A DNA stretch of 64,000 bases from contig BRXU01000043.1 of the NCBI GenBank assembly GCA_030267565.1, positions 248,001-312,000 of the forward strand. Reading direction: 5' to 3'. The notes under the pieces are model-generated. The model was not told the origin of the DNA. It did no database searches and was given only the letters and a program-made list of their open reading frames with translations. Made by a program: the position numbers and the translations under genes. Below, in pieces: positions 1 through 12,358 of this stretch (positions within the stretch are counted from its first letter, which is position 1; the number at the start of each line of letters is the position of its first letter). The DNA comes from Pleodorina starrii (lineage: Eukaryota; Chlorophyta; Chlorophyceae; Chlamydomonadales; Volvocaceae).

Positions 1-2789
1 CCCCTCAGTCGTATGTTGAGGCGGGTCGTATGTATCTGGGGGAGGGCGGCTCGCTGCACCCCTGGCACCTGGCCCTGGCGCTCGACACGTCACCCCTGGG
101 CCAGATGATGGGGCAGGGGCCGGGGCAGGGGCCGGGGCCGCTGGGTGAGCGGCACCAGGCGATGGGCGCAATGGCAGCGGGATCCACCGGCGGATCTGGA
201 TCCGCTCCTGGATCCGGATCCTGGGACGGTCCTTCGGCCGGATCCCAGCTGGTGGGTTCGCTGCCTCTGCGGTCCCTGGCTCGCATGTTGGCGTCTCTGG
301 CGCTGCAGCCGCTCTCGGCGCTGATGCTGCTGGCGACGACGGCGACGACGACGACGACGACGGCGACGGCGGCGGGGGCGGGGGCGGTGGAGGCGGCGCC
401 GGTGCTGAGTCCGCTGGACATGCGCTGCTATTGCGGAGGCCCGGCGGGGGCGGTGGAGGCGGCAGCAGCAGGGCTAGCAGGGGCTGCAGCAGCAGCAGGG
501 GCATCAGGGGCAGCAGGGGGGCAGCCCTGCGGCCCGCCGTGTTCCTTTTGGTCGGGCTACCAATGCCCAGGTACGTACAGCCGTCGGCGGTATGGTTGTA
601 CGGCAAGACACGCAAGGCAGAGGTGGAGTTGTTGTTGCCCCTCCCCCCATCTTGAATAAATGAAGGCTTTCGTGGCAGTGGCGGTGGGCTAAGGGTCCGT
701 GTGTGCGGCTGCTCCCATCTGCCCTGCCCTGCCCTGCCCTGCCCTGCCCTGCCCTGCCCTGCCCTGCCCTGCCCTGCCCTGCCCTGCCCTGCCCTGCCCT
801 GCCCTGCCCTGCCCTGCCCTGCCCTGCCCTGCCCTGCCCTGCCCTGCCCTGCCCTGCCCTGCCCTCTCGCGCCGCTTCCTATCGAGCAATACGGCAATGT
901 ACGGGCTGCGAGCTGTGCGAAAGTGGCGGCTGGTGCCGCTGCTGCCGCAGTTTGCGTACCGGGGTGCCACCGCTGCTGTTGTCGCAGCAAGTGCGAGTGA
1001 AGCTGCAGGTGCTGCCAGTGCCGTTGAGAGCGCTGTTGTCGCTGCTGCCGCTGCGCTGGCGCCCGCAGGCTGCGCCGCCGCCACTGCCCGCTTGCGGCGG
1101 CTGCCGTTGGACGAGCGGCTGCAGCTGGCCGGTTGCGTGCTGCGGAGCGCCTACGCGGGGGCATGCGGCGAGGAAGACGAGCAGCAACAGCAGCAGCAGC
1201 AGCAGCGGGGGGCAGCGGCGGCAGGGGGGTCGGCGGCGGCAGGGGGGACCACCGCAGCAGCCGCCGCGGCGGCGGCGGTTGCGCCCGCCGTGCTGCATCC
1301 CCCGGCGGACCTGGTCGCGTCGGTGACTGGCGGGCGGCTGCGCGGGGAGCTCCTGGCGGCGCTGCTGCCGCCGCCGCTGCGGCCGCTGCTGCAGCCGTCG
1401 GCGCTGTCGTACGCGGCGCGACTGGCTAACCTGGGCCTGGCATCGGGACTGCTGCGGATACACCAGCTGGGTCTGCCATGCTGGTGGCGGGAGCCGGGCG
1501 GTACGGCACTGGCGACGGCAGCGGCGACGGCGCCGTCGGCCGACGCCGCTGGGCAGCGCCCCAGCCAGCAGCCGCAGGCTCCATTGCCGGCGGGGCTGGC
1601 GGCGGCGCTGTCGCCGGCGCTGGCGGCGGCGGTGCGGCCCGAGCCCGTCTGGCTGCAGCAGCTGCAACCGCACCTGTCGGCGCTGCGGGACGTGGAGGCG
1701 ACGGCGGCGCTGTGCAGGGACCTAGGTGCCGTACTGTACGGCACGCAGGCCGGCGGCGGCGGGCGCGATGCGGCGGCGACGCCGGCGGCGGATGCCCCTG
1801 TCGCCATCACCGCCGACGCTGATGCCGCTGCTGCTGATGCCGCGCGCGAGGCGAACATCAGTAGCGGCGACACCGGCGGCGGGCAGGCACCGACCGGTAG
1901 CGATGCCAACCGCAGCGGTGACGGCGGTGACGGTGGTGACGGCAGTGGCGGCGGCGGCGGCAGCCGTGGCCCGGGTGGCGCCTCCCGTCCCGCCTCCTCC
2001 GACACTCGCGAGCTGCCGCTGTGCATTCCGCGGGAGGCCTTCCTGGAGCTGTTCCACGAGTGCCTGGCGGCGGTGCGGAGGGAGCGGGGCGCCGCCGCCG
2101 CCGCCACCGCCGGCGGCGGCGGCAGCACCTCGGGGCAGCTCCTGCTGGGGACGGCGCCGGCGCGTGGCTCGGGAGCGGCGGCTCACCAGCCAGGGAGCCA
2201 GCCCCCCCAGCAGCAGCAGCCGGCCGGTGGCAGGCGGCGGCGCGGCAGGCCGGCAGTGCCGCCCGCGATGGGCGTCGCCGGCGACAGCCCCGTCCGGAGG
2301 CGCTTCAGGCCCACACCGGTCCATCAGCCGACGGAGGCGGGCGCCGCGGCCGCGCGCGGCGGCACAGCCGTCACGGCAGCGGCAGCGGCAGCTGCCGCTG
2401 CGGGGCCGTCTGGCGGGAGTTCTCAGCCGAGCGGTGTGGAGCAGGAGGGAGTGGCGGCGGGGGCGGGGGCGGGGGCGGGGGCGGGGGCGGGGGCGGGGGC
2501 GGGGGCGGGGGGAGTCATCACTGGTAGTGGTGTTGGTGGTGGTGGTGGTGGCGAGGCGGCTGCGGGGGACGTCCCCGAGGCGATGGACGTGGACGGGGAG
2601 GTTGGGGAGGGGGAGGACATGGACATGGCGATGGAGGTGGACTGGTCGGCGGATGCGCTGGAGGTGCTGCAGAGGGCGGCGGAGGCGGCGCTGACGGAGG
2701 CGCTGCAGGAGAGCGCCACCGCCGCAACCAGCGGCGGAGGTGGAGGCGGAGGCGGAGGCGGCTGGGGCTGGGGGGGCCTTGCGGGTTGA
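1..2789 (+). CDS. Unidentified Ala/Gly/Gln-rich protein, 5'-partial
   Basis: I do not recognise this gene. An open frame runs from the window edge (frame starting at base 3) to 570, where AG|GTACGT is a textbook donor (phase 1). It encodes a Met/Gly/Pro-rich stretch, a Thr run near 345-372 and a short Cys-containing stretch after base 420. The next intron contains the (CCCTG)n array. A second long open block in the same frame runs from about 946 (after GCTGCCGCAG) to the TGA at 2787-2789. It contains a leucine-rich part (around 1090-1480), an AT-hook-like RRRRGRP patch near 2235, a (Gly-Ala)n run from the GGGGGC repeat at 2458-2512 and an acidic Asp/Met C-terminus. The first acceptor is uncertain: the phase-0 acceptor I favour does not match the phase-1 donor, so a further small exon or another splice site must exist. 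The two blocks could also belong to two genes. Confidence 0.45.
720..865. repeat. (CCCTG)n pentanucleotide array
   Basis: About 29 near-perfect copies of CCCTG fill the probable intron of the first gene. The array reads open in all three forward frames and so creates false ORFs. Confidence 0.95.
2458..2512. repeat. (GGGGGC)n hexanucleotide run in coding sequence
   Basis: About nine tandem GGGGGC units encode an alternating Gly-Ala tract near the C-terminus of the first gene. The G-rich strand is the coding strand and could fold into a G-quadruplex in the mRNA. Confidence 0.85.
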
Positions 2790-4305
2790 GAGATTGCGCG
2801 CGCGGCGGGGGTCTGTGACTGAGAGGGGGTGATTGGCGGCGGGCTACGGTGGGGTATGGTGGGCAAGGAAGGCCGGGTGCCGTTGCGGCGCTGTGCTGTG
2901 GTATGTCACGTCGGGGCTGCTGTCCGCCTGTCTTGGGCCGCGCCGGCTTTGGCTGTCGTGTGAGTGGCTGAGGGCGGTTGTACGCCTTCCGCGGATGGCT
3001 GGGCCTTTCGTCGCTCCCGGGCTGCGGAGGCCGGAGGGGTACGACACAGCACCAGCACCCACGAAATATCCAAAGGTTGGCACCAGCTGCACCCGTTCTC
3101 GAGTGCGCTCACTGAAACACTGTTCACACCGCCCCCGGGCGGAGAGGCTCTTTCGCTCGTCCAGCTGCTTGGGAGCGGCAGCTGGTCGTCCAAAGTTGGG
3201 AGGGGCTAGGTGGAGTCGCGGCGACTTGTCGTACAGGTGATTGGCGGGAAGGGGGGCGGGGTAATACGGACCACAGCACACAGCAAGCGGGTAAGCGGCT
3301 CCAATGTTCGAAACCCTGAGCCCCCCACACCATGCAGTTCATCAGGCTTCCTCGCAACGCATGGCCAGTTGGCCACGGATGTGTGGGGTGGGGTGGGGGC
3401 TTGGGAAAACGACAGCTTGGCAGGCAGGGATGTCACCCGTACGCGATACGCACGCACCGCCCGGAGAGGGGTGGCGGTGGGGAAGTCGCAGGCCGCAGGA
3501 GGCGCGGACCGCGAGGCTTGGGATGAGGCGGGTTAGGTGCGGAGGCCGGATGCGGTATCGCCTGGGCACGCATGGGGTAGGGGCGTATGGCGTCATGGCC
3601 CACGCTCGGTAGCACTGGGTGGCATACGGGGGGCTGACGTGTGGGGGGGCCCGCTCGCGGTCGCTGTGGGGCAGTGGCGCTGCCATTGAGGTGCCAATCG
3701 AAGCAGAATGCATGCACGCGTGCCGTACCAGCTCGCTGCGACAGTCGGGGGTTCTGCTTTGCTGCAAGGTCCGCATGCCAAGGCACTGCCATGGCTGCAA
3801 GGATGTCAATAAGCATCTACGCCGCAAGGACGTGGCAGTTGCAGGGGGCAGTGGAGGCAGGGATGACGTGGAAGAGGTGTGTGTGTGTGTGGACTGGGGA
3901 GGTAGGGATCAGCCGCCACGTGCGTACGGCACTGCATGTCAACGTTTCATGAAGTCTACTAGTCCAGACTAGGCCCCGGCTTGAGGAGTCAGTTCCAATC
4001 AGAATTTCCTTGTGCCGCCCTATGTCTGCTGTTTCTCAGAAAGCATCTAAGACTCAAAGCAGGCGTCACTCAATTTTACGCGAAGCGCTTACGATAAGTT
4101 TTTTTTGGAGTGGCACCTTGTCCCCTGTGGAGCGTTTGGAGGTCGTGGCAATTTAAGATTCGTGGACGAACAAAGCTGGACAGCATCTGGGTAACCCAAG
4201 GTTGAGGACGCCGCGCTTAGGCGGAGAGCGCACATCGGGGACCAGCGGGCCGCTTGTGCACTACGACATACAATTGTTACGGAGCATTCTACAAGGCGAG
4301 CCGGG
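2790..4305. other. Intergenic region between gene 1 and the YLPM1-like gene
   Basis: No convincing gene. Short overlapping ORFs on both strands lack recognisable domains. It should contain the 3' UTR of the first gene and the promoter and 5' UTR of the YLPM1-like gene. No clear TATA box was seen. Confidence 0.5.
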
Positions 4306-7300
4306 ATGTTCAACGGGTTCAACGGTCAGCATCCTGGACAATATGCTGCTGGCTGGCAGATGGGCTATGGTGACCTGCAAGGTAACTATAGTGCACCGAC
4401 TGTTCCAAACAGGTATGTAGATATGCGGGCCGGTATATTTGGGGTACACGTTAAACGTTGGCGCCGATTTCCCTCCTCGGACACGCTGCGCCGGGGTTGT
4501 ATGGACGCGAAACACAAAGTGCTGCAGTTGCCATGATTCATGTCAAAGGAATGCAGGCGCCATTGGCCGAAGGGCCCGGCATGGGATGCTGATTTCTTGG
4601 GTTTTGTTGCTGTCCGTGCACCCTGGCGATTGCAGCTTTGCTCAAGCAAGTGGCTTCCCAGGAGCTCAGGACCCGCACGGGCAGTATGGCGCGTACCAAC
4701 ATCACCCTGGCTGGCCAACTCCAAACCCAGCCCTCGCCTACCACCAACAGCAGCAGCAGCAGGAACAGCAAGCTATGGCGCAACAGCAGTACCACTACCA
4801 GTACTATTGCCACCCGGCTGCCTCGGAACCCCTGCCGCCCCTTCCGGACGGTGCACCCCCGCCATTGCCACCGACACCGACAGAGGAGCCTCCACCGCTG
4901 CCGCCCGATGCAGGACCCGCCCCGTTGCCCCCGCTGCCGGATGCCCAGCCCCCTCCCCAGCAGCCACACCCTCCACAGGGCCACTTTGCCCCCGGGCACA
5001 GCTTCGCTGGGCTAGCCGGGACTGAAGCCTATGGGGTGGGGCAGTACCAACAGCCCGGTAACGCCCCCGAGCAGGGGCCCGCCGCCACAGGGTGGCCCCA
5101 GCACCTACACCCTCAACATGCCCACCAGCAGGCGCCGTACTACCACCTGGGTCAGGCAGGGGCGCCGTCGTACCCGCCTGCTTACCCGCATCACCCGTCA
5201 CAGCCGCCGGTGCCTCAGCACGCAGGCTTCGCCCAACCTCCGCCGCATTCCCTCCAACATCCGCCGGTGCTGCCACCGGGGCAGCAGCAACCGCCGGCGG
5301 CTCCGGGCAGCGGACCGCCATACGCCGTCGGCGCGGGCTTCAGCAGCTACCCGCCGCAGCTGCCGGCAGCGGCGCCGGCGGCGCCCGCCACGTCGCCGGC
5401 TCCCTTGGCGCCTGTGGTTGTGGACATCACCCGGCTGCTGCGTCCGCCGCACCGCGCCACCCGGCCTCGCAAGCTGCTGCTGGTGCTGCGGGGGCTGCCC
5501 GGCAGCGGCAAGAGCACGCTCGCGCGCAAAATCAGGGAGGCGGAACTGGAGGCGGGTGCGGAGGCGCCGCGGCTGCACAGCATGGACGATTACTACATGC
5601 AGGTGGGAGGTGCGGTGCGCCATGCGGGCCGAGGCGGAATATGCCGCAAACGCGGGGAGGAACCAATTGGATGCAGCGAGAGCAGCTCTGTGTGCGTCAC
5701 CTCACCAGCCAGCATTACTTTGCTGTCCAAAGCCCAAAGGAGCGCGCGTTGTGTGACAGTCGAGTCTTGGTCGTCCTTTCCATTCAAAGTGAGGCGGTCG
5801 ATTCAAAGTGGGATGGGGTGGGCGCGCACGCCCTGGCGTGCACACTACCGGTGCTCCTGGCCTCCGGTGGCCCCCGACCGCCCCGCGCGCTTCTCCCTCC
5901 CGGACCCCCCGCCAGGAAGTGGAGCGGGAGGTGGTGGAGGAGGAGGGCGGCCGGAAGAAGCGCCGCAAGGTGACGGAGCTCAAGTACGTCTACGAGCCTG
6001 AGATGGAAGGTGCGTGTGTGTGTGCGCGCGTGTGACATGACTCCCCCCAAGGGAGGGAACGTCACAGCAGCAGGCGTACCTATCGCATAGCCCGTGGCCT
6101 GTACCACTCCACAAGCACCTACGGCGAAAGGCGCTGATGCCGATCGTTTCGGCGGCCAGCGCCCTTGCAGCCCTTTGTTTTGTTGGGTTTGCTTCTGTGG
6201 GGTGACGCTCATTTATTACCGTGCATCTCGCGCTTTGCCTGCGCCCGCCTCCCTACCCGCTTCCGGTAGTCACCTACTTTCGCGACCTGGTCCGCGCGGT
6301 GGGCCGCTCGTGTGAGGACCGCCGGTACAGCTTTGTGGTGGTGGATGCGCCGGTTATGAGGGCGGAGCAGCTGAGGGAACTCATGGCGGCGGGGCAGGTA
6401 CCGTACGTGGGCGGAGGGATGAGCGTTGCAGGGGGGGGGCAGGGGAGGCAGGGCACCGGTGGCAGCGCGCAGCGTGCTGAGTGGCTGAGGGGATGCGACC
6501 ATGCGTGTGTTGGGACTGAGGATGGGCGCGAGGCGTGCGTGGGGTGGGTACGGGGCGGAGCCGCTGGGGGCGGGGGGCTTGGATGCAGCGCCGGCGGGAG
6601 GGCCCTGACAGAGCCTTTGTCGGCGGGTGCTCCTCCACCAGGGCCGCTGCACACGCAATGGCAGGTCTGGACTGAGCCGTTTTGCGAGTAGATTGTACAT
6701 GGCACGACTTCCATGCGGTTCGCGTCGGATGGGGTGCTTGTGCCATGCGTTGTCCAGGCGGTGTATTTGAGAGCACAAGCTTATCACAGCCCGTGTTTTA
6801 CGCCAGCTTTGTTGCGCGTTGCTCGCAGAACTCTTAATTTAACACAACTTCGGTTTCTGATTGCCAATGTTGGATGGCGCATCCTGGCTAATCTGCGCCT
6901 TTTAAGCTGCATCGCTCTCCCTCGGCCTCTCTGCCCACGCCACGCTTTGATGACACACATCGCCCCCCCCTTGTGTTTCAGTACATGGACGAAGTGCTGA
7001 GCCCTGAAACCCCCGGTCCTAATGTTTACCCGCCCATTCCCGACACACCAGCGCGCGAATTGGGAGTGCTTTGCGCTGCTGCCGCTGGAGACCGACCCCG
7101 CCGTGTGCGCGGCCCCGGAGCGCAATCTGCACGGTCACTCGGCGGAGGCTCTGCAGCAGATGGCGGCGCAGTTCGAGGCGGCGCCGCCCCTGTACACGCA
7201 GGTGGGGACCCGTGGGGGGAGCACGCCGCGGTTACGCCGTGCCAGCTGTCTCGCCTGATCAGTGTGCTGGAACGAGGACTAGCATGGATCCTAATGTGAC

Positions 7301-9453
7301 TGACATGATAAACGTGTCAACTGTCAACCGTTCTGTTTCGGTTTTAGCTACGGAGGACACGCTTGCTCTTGTGCAAGCACTTGTGGCACAGCACATGGTG
7401 CCACAACCCCACAAGGCATGGTGCGCATCCGATGAAGTGCAACACACTGTGCATCCGATGAAGTGTCGCGTCTCGGTCTGGCCCCGATGTCCGGACGGGC
7501 GCCCCTGCACAAACACAACTCCATGCGTCCACGCACGCACGTGCGGCGTCTTCGCATGTACCATGCCGCTGCGTACCGCCCCCCTCGCCTCAGGTGAGCG
7601 CCTTGTCGTTGTTCGGAGGCCCCGTGGTGGGTGAGGAGGAGCAGGAGGGTGCTGGCGGCGGGGGAGCAAAGTCCAGGGGGGCAAAATCCGCCGGCGATAT
7701 CCAGGAGGTGGAGATGGACATGGAGGACAGCGATGACGCCGCCAGGGGCGATGACGACGAGGACGACTCGGCTCCCCGGCGGCCCACGAGCCGCTGGCAC
7801 GACGATAACCAGGATGGGGACGACGGAGGGGGCAACGACGGAGGGGGCGAGCGGCGCCAGCGGCGGAAGAAGCGCGACAAGGCCAAGCTGCGCGCCACGG
7901 CTGACATCGACGACAAGGGAGTCCTGCTGGTTGCGAAAGACGCGCTGGCGGCGGCGACGGACGGCGGCGGTGGTGGTGATGGCGGCGCTCCCGGCACGTC
8001 CCGCGCTGCGGCGGCGCCTGGTACGCTGCATGCTAAGCGCCGGCGCGGGCCCCTTAAGCCGGCGCTCCGTCGGCCGGGGTCCGCAAGCTCGGTGGCGATA
8101 TCGGCAACGGCGGCTGGTGGCAGCGGGGTGGAGCAGCGGCGAGTCTGGTGGCCGGACCTGGGCCAGGGGCCGGCTGCGGCTGAAGCTGTGGCGGCAGTGG
8201 AGGCGGCGCGGAGCACGGACGTGGCGGCCGCATCGGTGGGCGGTGTCCTGGTAGCTTTGAGCAAACAGGGTTGACAGTCCCAGGGGAGGTGTGACTGTGT
8301 TGCGACGGGTGTACCAGTGCCGGTTGGGCTCGGCTGTGGTGTGGCGGTGTGACGACGTGCCGCTGGGCAAGACTCCTGCCCGCCCGCGCCAGCGGCTGCA
8401 GCCTAGCGACGGCTTGGAGATCGCGAGGCGGTTGCGCATTGGCGTGCCCCCGCTTGGATAGAATACGCTGCACCTGGCAGTGCTCTGCTGCACCCCGGAA
8501 CCCTGAGAAGAGCCTCGCGGTGCTGAGGACCGTGTCTTTCTCTGAGGCGCTTCTGAGGCGCTGTCTCGTTTGGTGATTCTTGTTTGTTTGGACCGCCACC
8601 AGGACCACTCGACACCCAACGATAGTACACCGGTATGATAGACATTACAATCCGCGAGTTGCCATCGCGTGCTGCACATCCATTCAATGTTGCTTCACAT
8701 CCAAATTCGCGTCAGCCGGAACGGCAACGTTATGTCAACAGGTGCTGTCGTTATTGCTGCTGCCGCCACCGCCGCTGCCTGTAGCATGTCGTCGTGCTGA
8801 CGCCCGTTGCCGTTGTCTTTTTATTTTGTTTCCGCTGCCCAGCAGGTGGCGGCCCGGGTGCAGCTTGTGGAGGTGGTCTACCTGGAGGGCCTGGGACCGC
8901 CAACAGAGCTGGAGGATCTGCCGTACGGCTACCAGCGCCGCAACACTGCTGCCGGGGGGGAGGCGGGAACCAGCAGCGAGGGCGCTGGGACCGACGGCGG
9001 CGTGGCTGCGCGAACGCGCTTTGGTCCTTCATCGCACGGCAGCTTCCGGGACCAGGTGCGGCTCGGCGGGTGACGGCGAAGGGGAAGACCGGACGGCCGC
9101 GACTCTTGGAGCGGGGTTGGGCGCAAGCGACAGGCGCGGTCATCAACCCAGGCATTGTTTCATCCTGCAGAGCGCTAGGAGGGCCGTAGCTCTCGAACTC
9201 GTCACTGTCAGGGCTGGGGGGGGCTGGCCACTCCTTGGCAGCTGCGCGCCTTGGCTCAGCAGCCAGTCCCACCCTGCGCCATGCTCCCGCGCTGCAGGCC
9301 AAGGCGGAGCACGAGTCCGAGCACGACCTCTTCCGTCGCCTGCTGCTCGGCAAGCAGGCAGGCGGTGCAGCTGGGGGGAAAGGCGCATCGGACGGCGCGC
9401 CGTTGGGGCTGTTCGCGGCGCCGGCTGACGTGGATGAAGACGAAGTGGCGTGA
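4306..9453 (+). CDS. YLPM1/ZAP3-like protein with C-terminal P-loop kinase-like domain
   Basis: Predicted nuclear protein of the YLP-motif-containing (YLPM1/ZAP3) family; the animal protein is a nuclear protein phosphatase-1 partner with a polynucleotide-kinase-like P-loop. Exons: 4306-4412, 4636-5602, 5916-6009, 6270-6397, 7052-7201, 7594-8235, 8846-9055, 9298-9453; all phases agree and give about 817 aa. Residues 1-300 are rich in Gln, Pro and Tyr, with repeated PPLPP ligands for WW/SH3 domains. Walker A GLPGSGKS lies at about 322-329, followed by the conserved SMDDYYMQ. Next come the EVEREVVEEE and KYVYEPEME blocks, VVVDAP, then the diagnostic DPAVCA..RNLHG and AAPPLYTQ, then EVEMDMED and RRVWWPDL, which match the same order in animal YLPM1. 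The end of exon 6 (8235, tcg|gtgggc) and the tail that follows are the least certain parts. Start chosen as the first ATG in frame with the spliced N-terminus. Confidence 0.88.
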
Positions 9454-12358
9454 GACTGAGCCAATGCCCGCGGCCCAAACCGTGCTGCCAGGGCCAGCTG
9501 TCTGCTGCGATGCCCGACCACCTGTTGGCTGTCTTGCTCGGTTTCCTTGCGGCTCTCAAGAGTGTTCGCCTCTCCGCTCCCAATTGCTTTCATTCCATAC
9601 GGGGAGGTGGGCAGTGTGGCGACCCCACAACCCGAAGCAGCGACATGCCGGATGTGGAGGATGATACTTCTTGACGACCTATGACGTACCGGTAACAAGA
9701 CCACCCGACCACCTGGGTTCCCGCAGTTCAATGTGGTTGGAACGGCTGGCGCATGATTTGGCTGGTGCCTGTTTCGGCCGTTAAGACGCGGTCAAGACGG
9801 CTGGCACGTTCAGGGTTGGCTAGTCCGCCTCTTCGCCGCGTGCCGTTCAAGATCCAGCCCTCAGGTCTTTGCCAAATGGTCGCGTTCACATCCATGTCAT
9901 GGCGGGCTTGGTAGAGGGCGGGGGTTGACTGGCTGGTGCGGGGAGCCTGCGCTGGAAGGCGCCATCTTTTTGTGGCTGCTTTTCCAACAGGGCCAAGCGG
10001 CTGCACGGTGCGAGTATACAGGTTTTCCAGAGCGCAGGGGCAGTGTTCAAACCAGGGAAAGGGAGAACGAATGTTTGCTGGATTAGTGAGCAGGATGCAC
10101 GGGTCATTCTGTGCACACGGATCGTTGTGGCACAGGAATACAGCAGGATGAGCGCACCACGCGTTGAATCGTTCGTGGCTGGTTTCACTGGATGGTTTCA
10201 CTGGATGGATGACGGATCGCGGCCTCACAGAGCTGCGTTGCCATCCAGTGTCCGTGTGGCCCATTGACAGCGGTGACGCATCGCGCCGCTTCGCACTCGT
10301 AAACGGGTTCACGTGAACGGTCATGTCTCATGTGCGAAGGTAAATAAAATCCAATGGACGCTTGCCGCGTCACACAAAACGTCAACATGCAGCCTACAAT
10401 ATAGCGAGGCCGGGGGCCTGCCACACGCGGAGCCAGCATTACCAACGCAGCGCATAATAACAAACCAAGATTTGAGTCTGTTGCGGTACGGCAAAGCAAA
10501 CCCTGGGCACGCACCCCGCCAACTGTCGTCCCCCCCGCTTGGGAAGGTGTTAAGGAAAACGCCGCTAAAACACTCCTGCCGGCCGACGCGCGCCTAACCG
10601 CGATGCCGTTTGCTACTCTCCGTGCCGGCCAGCGGCCACCAGCGCTCTGCCCAGCTGCCTACTGCCCCGATTAGCCTGCGGCAATGAAACCCCGTACTAG
10701 CGCGAGAAAGTAACAACGAGGCCGACTGCCTGCGAGTTGATAAAGGCCGCAACAAGTAACGCTGGACAGCCAAACAACCGAAAAGACGAAAAAACAAACA
10801 CCAACTCGGTGCTCCGCAGACACGCTGTTCAACTGCCGTACCAAGTCACAAGTACCGCTAGACCCTAGAACTAACAACTCCCCGTCAAAGGTCTCCCGCA
10901 ACAAGTAGGCTTGCCTCCCCTTGCGCCACAAACCGCATTTTGGGAGGGAAACCCAATATAACAAATACGATCGCATACGACGTAGACCTTGCATACACGT
11001 ACGACACTGGTTGTGGCGTTGTGAACCCCCAAACAGTGCAACGGGGCTACGCGACCTTGCCCTCACATGCCCGGCCCAACACGGTCATGCACGCCTGTCG
11101 ACAGGCCATCAGTCATTCAGTCCACCCTCCTCCCAAAAAGCTCATTGGGCCTCACCCCGGGACACAGGGCACCGCGCAATGTCGAGCACGGGAAAGTGCG
11201 CGCGCCTTCCCGCGCAGGCCAGCCTATCAGGCCAGTACGTGCAATACGGTATGGCCACTATCTGCTGGGGAGGTATCTCATCAATTACGTCGGAGCCCAC
11301 CTCATCAGTGCAAAGCTTACGTACCCCTGCATCAGCACGTTCCCACTGCGTACTTGTACGTGTCAGAACGTTCCCAGTGGGGACGCTCCTCGCGTTAGTT
11401 CACGTCGTTCACGCACCCGGAGCCCAAGGCCGGCAGCTGACAGGCACAATCGTCCAAGGCGTAGTAGTCGGTCGCTGGGCCCCCTCAGGCAGTCCGAACC
11501 TTCACAGACCCGACAACACACACGTCCCCTCTGCCGCAGCGCCTGCCTCCCCCACCAAACCGCTTCATGTGACCATCTCCCGTACCTGCCCATGCGCAAG
11601 ACCCGTGCACGCCATGTCCTCCCGGCTAGCAACGGGCGCCCAACGAGCCCGAGGCAGGCCCGAGCCCGAGGCAGGCGCCGGGGCACCGGAGCACAACCGC
11701 AACGCCCCCCATCCCTACAACAGCACCCAAGGCGTCCGCACCGGCGCAGCAGCCGGCTCGTGGCTGTGGTGCAGCTCTGCGGTACGCCACGGGTCAACGC
11801 CTCAGGTGGGTCCTCTCCCACCGGGAAACATTCGACTGGACCTACTCGCTGCTGTGTACAGCAGTGGGGCTCTGGCCAGGCTCCGGGAAGCCGACCGAGG
11901 GCCTTTGTGTCTACCTCCGAACGAAAGACCGTGAGCCGGTCACGGCACGAGGCAACGACCGCAACTACCGCCGTACCTCCTCACCCCGGAGCTCCGAAGC
12001 CACCTGTCCAGGTACTCCTCCAACGCCCCGGCGGTTTCGGCACGCTGAGGCACCGGGTACATGTCGGTCACGAACCCACACCGCGCGCATTCATGCTATC
12101 GTATACAATATGCAGTATCGCCGCCAGGTGATCAAGGCCTTCGAGGGTATGTATGCTGCCATTGCTCAAAGCTCAGGGCCTGGTCCAGCCTCTGAAAGTG
12201 TATTTCGCTCCCGCCCGCCCGCCTCTCCTACGCATGCTCAGAGCGCGCGCGCGTGTATGTGGCCCAAACATGGGTATGAACGTGCCCCCTCCCTCCCACG
12301 CCCCCTCCCGGGCCTCTCGCGCACGCCATTTGGCTGCGCGATGCGACTCAGATCCGGC
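9454..12358. other. Convergent intergenic region (YLPM1-like 3' / FkbM 3')
   Basis: Both flanking genes end here, so the region should hold two 3' UTRs. Long overlapping open frames on the plus strand (10921-11934 and 11067-12131) have Arg/Pro/Ser/Thr-rich translations with no domain and are open in two frames at once, so I treat them as composition artefacts. Confidence 0.5.

Noticed and set aside
689..1084. Minus-strand ORF over the (CCCTG)n array
   Set aside because: Repeat translation (AGQGR units) with no conserved sequence.
6982..7051. Possible extra YLPM1 exon coding YMDEVLSPETPG
   Set aside because: It is open in another frame and has a good acceptor, but the reading frame needed for the conserved next block starts exactly at 7052, and family alignment needs no extra residues there.
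10921..12131. Long plus-strand ORFs of 337 and 354 codons
   Set aside because: Two overlapping frames are open at once, translations are low-complexity and lack domains, and the region lies between two convergent gene ends.
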